Of a stretch of 6,424 nt of DNA, positions 6,331-6,424 are shown piece by piece. Each line of letters starts with the position of its first letter. Position 1 is the first letter of the stretch. The position numbers and the translations under genes are program-made. The stretch spans positions 1 through 6,424 of the forward strand of contig JAHJDS010000374.1 of the NCBI GenBank assembly GCA_018812395.1. Direction: 5' to 3'. The stretch is from Pseudomonadota bacterium (GTDB taxonomy: Bacteria; Desulfobacterota; Desulfarculia; Desulfarculales; JAHJDS01). Below the pieces are notes generated by a model. That model had not been told where the DNA came from, did no database searches, and saw only the letters and a list, made by a program, of their open reading frames with translations.

Positions 6331-6424
6331 ATTTTATGACGGTTGGAAAGACACTATTTTCAACAGGTTGTATTGGGGGCGATCCAAACAATCAAACCTA
6401 ACGGGGGATAGACAGCTATGTCTA

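Larger units (their letters stand above)
6070..6424. other. gene-free region with a switch from GC-rich to AT-rich DNA
   Basis: No reading frame with coding character is visible in these 355 bases. Positions up to about 6130 resemble the GC-rich genes to the left; from about 6150, and especially 6176-6300, the DNA is strongly AT-rich with long T-runs. It contains a possible terminator (6162-6197), a promoter candidate (6240-6267), small inverted repeats (6304-6330) and, at the very edge, GGGGGA (6403-6408) nine bases before ATG 6418, which may begin the next gene. A 21-codon frame at 6336-6401 has no ribosome-binding site and I do not call it a gene. The composition change suggests a border between native DNA and an acquired or strongly regulated neighbour. 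Confidence 0.7.

Noticed and set aside
6336..6401. 21-codon frame on the + strand upstream of ATG 6418, considered as a leader peptide
   Set aside because: No Shine-Dalgarno precedes its ATG, and there is no run of regulatory codons or terminator/antiterminator pair typical of attenuation.
6176..6424. Insertion-sequence end or CRISPR-like repeats in the AT-rich tail
   Set aside because: No terminal inverted repeat pair, transposase fragment or regularly spaced direct repeat can be seen in the available bases.

Overview
The window reads as part of a GC-rich bacterial chromosome. Positions 1 to about 6130 hold five genes, all on the + strand and all with strong G/C third-position bias; the last ~290 bases turn sharply AT-rich. 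The gene content suits an amino-acid-using, probably anaerobic or facultative bacterium. A GC-rich Desulfobacterota-type organism would fit, but the lineage is a guess from gene content and base composition, not something the sequence proves.

Layout: (1) 1-558, the 3' end of an APC-superfamily amino-acid antiporter most like the GadC (glutamate:GABA antiporter) group. (2) 625-2895, a full-length 756-residue PLP-dependent Orn/Lys/Arg decarboxylase of the AdiA/CadA type with an N-terminal receiver-like wing domain. (3) 2932-4320 and (4) 4357-5025, the alpha (CoA-binding, phospho-histidine) and beta (ATP-grasp) subunits of a split ADP/NDP-forming acyl-CoA synthetase. (5) 5101-6069, an extended SDR (NAD-dependent epimerase/dehydratase family) of unknown substrate. 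Gaps are 66, 36, 36 and 75 nt, so genes 1-4 are probably one operon and gene 5 may be its last member or separately controlled. Region 6070-6424 has no convincing gene; it holds a possible terminator (6162-6197), a sigma-70-like promoter with a perfect -35 hexamer (6240-6267), small palindromes, and a possible start codon at 6418 for a gene that runs out of the window.

Working model (inference): the antiporter brings in an amino acid (arginine most likely, lysine possible) and exports its decarboxylation product. The cytoplasmic decarboxylase consumes a proton, giving acid resistance and/or proton-motive force. The adjacent acyl-CoA synthetase turns an acyl-CoA, ADP and phosphate into the free acid, CoA and ATP, as in amino-acid-fermenting archaea. 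The unusual points are the pairing of a GadC-like carrier with an AdiA/CadA-type enzyme, and placing both beside an energy-conserving acyl-CoA synthetase. No nuclease, phage, CRISPR or transposase gene is visible.
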